A program made the position numbers and the translations under genes. DNA of 64,000 nucleotides from an uncultured Anaeroplasmataceae bacterium (lineage in GTDB: Bacteria; Bacillota_I; Bacilli_A; Acholeplasmatales; Anaeroplasmataceae), in the NCBI GenBank assembly GCA_947629825.1, contig CANRFF010000002.1:151875-215874 (forward strand), in the 5' to 3' direction. Position 1 is the stretch's first letter. Each line of letters opens with the position of its first letter. The notes beneath the pieces are model-generated. The model made no database searches, was not told the origin of the DNA, and saw only the letters and a program-made list of their open reading frames with translations. This document shows, one piece after another, positions 61,535 through 64,000 of this stretch.

Positions 61535-64000
61535 ATGAAATACGACGATTTTTTTAAAACGTTATCTTTTTTACCTGCGGACGCTATGGTAAAAATTTTT
61601 CCCAAAATCACCGAACAGAAAAAACTATATGTTCATTTGGAGACGGATCGGATTTTAAAATATGACCAGTTTTGTCAACTATCCGAAGAAACGGTACGGT
61701 TTTTTAAACAGGCACTTCCGGCTTTTCAAGTGAAGATTTGTCCGCACTATCTTTGTAAGGACATCTCTTCCGATATTTACCAAGAGTATCTTTTGCATAT
61801 TTTGGAAAAGTTGAGTCAGACGGACGGGCGATTTCAGGCTTTGGACGCCGAACATTGCCAATATGACGGAAACCATATTCTTTTTTCCGTGGCCTGCGAT
61901 GCGATGGGAATGGACGACTTCGTTCGACCGATTTGCGATCGTTTTTCGGAATACGGATTCGAAGTTTCCATCGGCTTTTTGAAAGACGAACGGAAAAGTA
62001 TTCAAAAAGAATTGGAAGATTTACAACATGAAATGGATTTGACGTTGGAAAAACAGCGAAAAGAAGCGGCTGCCGTTCAGCGAATCAATCAGAATATGCA
62101 AAAAGAGCGGAAAAAAAGTTATAATTCGACACCGGAAATCAAAAGTATCATCAAGTCGATTCCGAGTTCGCTTAACGAATTATCCACTTACACCAATACT
62201 CAGGGAATTCCGAATTTTTGGATTGAGGCATCTGTCTTTGGAATTGAAATCAAAAGTTTCACCAAAACCAAATCGTTTTTGGCAACGATGAAAGTTACGG
62301 ATGATACCGATTCCATTTTGGTGAAAAAATGGCTTCGTACCGAAAACGAAAAGGCATTATTCGAAAACGACATTACCGAGGGAAGTCTTTTGAAAATCGT
62401 CGGGAAAGCCGAATTCGACTCGTATGCCAAACAAGTCGTTTTAATGGCAACGACCGTGGAATATTTGGGAAAGAAAAAAGAAGAAGTCGTCGAAGATACG
62501 GCTTCGGAAAAAAGAGTGGAATTGCACTGCCATACGAAAATGAGTAATTTGGACGGAATTACCGCTGCGGAAGATTATATTCGTACGGCGTCCGAATGGG
62601 GATGGAAAGCACTGGCGGTGACCGATCACAACGGAGTCTATGCGATTCCGGATATTGCCCATGAAGTGAGTCATCATCCGGGATTCAAACCGATTTACGG
62701 TGTGGAATTGAATTATGTCAATGACGAACGATATTTTATCACTTTCGATCAAAGAGACATTCCTTTGAAAGATGCCACTTACGTGGTTTTTGATATTGAA
62801 ACGACCGGTCTTTCGCAAAGTTATGACGAAATTATCGAAATTGCCGCTTGTAAAGTATATCAGGGAGGAATTGTCGATACTTTCGAAGTGTTTGTTCATC
62901 CGAAAATGGAAATTCCGAAGAAGATTTCGGAGTTGACTACCATTACCAACGAAATGGTGGAAGATGCCCTTCCGATCGAGCAGATTCTTCCGCAATTCAT
63001 GGAATTTTGTGCGGGAAGTATTTTGGTGGCGCACAACGCAACATTCGATGTGGGCATGATTTATCGGGATGTGGAAAGATATCATTTGAATTATGCACCC
63101 CTTCCGGTCATTGATACGCTGAATTTGTTTCGGGTCGGCTATCATGACGAAGTCAAACAGTTCAATTTGAAAGTGATGAGCAAATACTTCAAAGTGAAAC
63201 AAGAACAACATCACCGTGCCATTGACGATACTCGGGTGACGGCACTTTGTTTCTTGTCGATGTTGAATGATTTGTTTCAAAAAGGAATCTATAATTACCG
63301 GGATATCAATACTTTGATTGATCCGAAGGTTCATTGGAAATATGTCATTCCGAACCATTTGAATCTTCTTGCGAAAAATCCGATCGGATATAAAAATATG
63401 TATAAAATTTTATCGGACGCCTTGACCGAACATTTTTACGGAAGCGCCAGAGCGTTGAAATCCGTTATCGATGCTCATCGTGAGGGAATTCTTATCGGAA
63501 GCGGGTGTGTCAACGGAAATGTATTCGAGTTGGCACTCAACCGAAGTCTTTCGGAACTGGAAGAAGAAATCCGATATTACGATTATATCGAAGTCCAACC
63601 GCCGTCTGCTTATCGTCAGTTGTTTTTGGATATGCCGAACGGAGAAAATCGGGTACGGGAAATCATTCAAAAGATTATTTCCACCGCCCGAAAACAAAAC
63701 AAAATCGTCGTGGCTACGTCCGATTGTCATTATTTACGACCGCAACTGAAACCATACAGAGATATTATGATTTCATCTCCGCAGATCGGTGGAGGAACTC
63801 ATCCTTTGGAAAGATATGAAGAAGCCCCGGATATGCATCTTCGTACCACCGATGAGATGTTGAGCGAATTTTCGTTTTTGGATAAAGATCTGGCTTATGA
63901 AATTGTCGTTACCAATACCAATAAAATTGCCGATCAGATTGAAACTTTCGACGCATTCAAAAAAGAAATGTTCGCTCCGAGAGACGACGAATTTAAAGAT
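61535..64000 (+). CDS. polC: DNA polymerase III subunit alpha, PolC type, 3' truncated by window edge
   Basis: PolC is the replicative polymerase of Firmicutes. The ATG follows AGGGAGGG, and 822 residues are visible of about 1430 expected. Visible are the N-terminal domain (about 1-200), the OB domain (about 215-320), the first part of the PHP domain (VELHCHTKMSNLDG from about 327; AVTDHNGVYAIP), and the 3'-5' exonuclease inserted into it with DEDD motifs VFDIETTGL (about 417), VAHNATFDVG and HRAIDDTRVT. Then PHP resumes (VVATSDCHYL). The exonuclease inside the PHP domain is what separates PolC from DnaE. The polymerase palm lies outside the window. Confidence 0.97.
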   Translation, partial: MKYDDFFKTLSFLPADAMVKIFPKITEQKKLYVHLETDRILKYDQFCQLSEETVRFFKQALPAFQVKICPHYLCKDISSDIYQEYLLHILEKLSQTDGRFQALDAEHCQYDGNHILFSVACDAMGMDDFVRPICDRFSEYGFEVSIGFLKDERKSIQKELEDLQHEMDLTLEKQRKEAAAVQRINQNMQKERKKSYNSTPEIKSIIKSIPSSLNELSTYTNTQGIPNFWIEASVFGIEIKSFTKTKSFLATMKVTDDTDSILVKKWLRTENEKALFENDITEGSLLKIVGKAEFDSYAKQVVLMATTVEYLGKKKEEVVEDTASEKRVELHCHTKMSNLDGITAAEDYIRTASEWGWKALAVTDHNGVYAIPDIAHEVSHHPGFKPIYGVELNYVNDERYFITFDQRDIPLKDATYVVFDIETTGLSQSYDEIIEIAACKVYQGGIVDTFEVFVHPKMEIPKKISELTTITNEMVEDALPIEQILPQFMEFCAGSILVAHNATFDVGMIYRDVERYHLNYAPLPVIDTLNLFRVGYHDEVKQFNLKVMSKYFKVKQEQHHRAIDDTRVTALCFLSMLNDLFQKGIYNYRDINTLIDPKVHWKYVIPNHLNLLAKNPIGYKNMYKILSDALTEHFYGSARALKSVIDAHREGILIGSGCVNGNVFELALNRSLSELEEEIRYYDYIEVQPPSAYRQLFLDMPNGENRVREIIQKIISTARKQNKIVVATSDCHYLRPQLKPYRDIMISSPQIGGGTHPLERYEEAPDMHLRTTDEMLSEFSFLDKDLAYEIVVTNTNKIADQIETFDAFKKEMFAPRDDEFKD

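Noticed and set aside
1-64000. tRNA genes, CRISPR arrays, insertion sequences or prophage
   Set aside because: No cloverleaf-like sequence, regular direct-repeat array, transposase or phage protein was recognised on either strand.

Overview
The window reads as a chromosomal segment of a low-GC Firmicute in the class Bacilli. The signs are PolC-type DNA polymerase, WhiA, the Bacilli SUF order sufC-D-S-U-B, RlmH beside a YycJ-type hydrolase, a YjcZ-like miniprotein and many TTG/GTG starts behind AGGAGG-type ribosome binding sites. Trp is encoded by TGG and TGA is a stop. No tRNA, rRNA, CRISPR array, insertion sequence or phage gene is visible. The gene set would suit an Erysipelotrichales- or RF39-like animal-associated lineage, but that placement is inference.

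Layout. 1-6.1 kb: housekeeping genes (HAD phosphatase fragment, whiA, acpS, a DUF378 protein, a LolA-like lipoprotein, a membrane protein, tex). 6.2-12 kb, minus strand: two very large tandem lipoproteins that look like divergent PrsA/SurA-type foldases. 12-13.7 kb: a YjcZ-like miniprotein, walJ/yycJ and rlmH. 13.8-18.3 kb: a uxaB-uxaA-uxaC operon for hexuronates. 18.4-22.7 kb: a small membrane protein, leuS, and a FUSC-like membrane protein fused to a degenerate HAD domain. 22.7-27.4 kb: the SUF iron-sulfur assembly operon.

27.5-50.1 kb is a glycosaminoglycan-type polysaccharide utilisation locus on one strand. It encodes three large surface proteins (a binding protein interrupted at a G9 tract, a heparinase-II/III-like lyase, a beta-helix protein), an ABC importer (two permeases, a binding lipoprotein, a dedicated MsmX-type ATPase), cytoplasmic depolymerising enzymes (GH88 unsaturated uronyl hydrolase and a PL8 lyase without signal peptide), an RpiR regulator, a mutarotase-like protein, nagB, nagA and a ROK kinase. 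NagA/NagB and the absence of sulfatases point to an unsulfated GlcNAc-uronate polymer such as hyaluronan or heparosan. Most genes from 38 kb on are translationally coupled. The promoter region carries repeated TTGGAG half-sites that may be the RpiR operator.

50.2-64 kb: an alpha/beta hydrolase with no canonical start, a membrane-attached Mur ligase, a D-Ala-D-Ala ligase homologue, a MATE exporter, an RDD protein, a PucR-type HTH protein, a second MsmX-type ATPase, acpP, a degenerate leucyl-tRNA synthetase paralogue, a radical SAM protein, a membrane protein and the 5' part of polC.

The strongest candidates for something undescribed are: the LeuRS-like pseudo-synthetase next to acpP, which has lost HIGH, KMSKS and the C-terminal domain; the G9 tract that toggles the membrane anchor of a surface protein; the FUSC-HAD fusion with a dead active site; the cytosolic PL8 lyase with all catalytic residues; and the tandem giant foldase-like lipoproteins.
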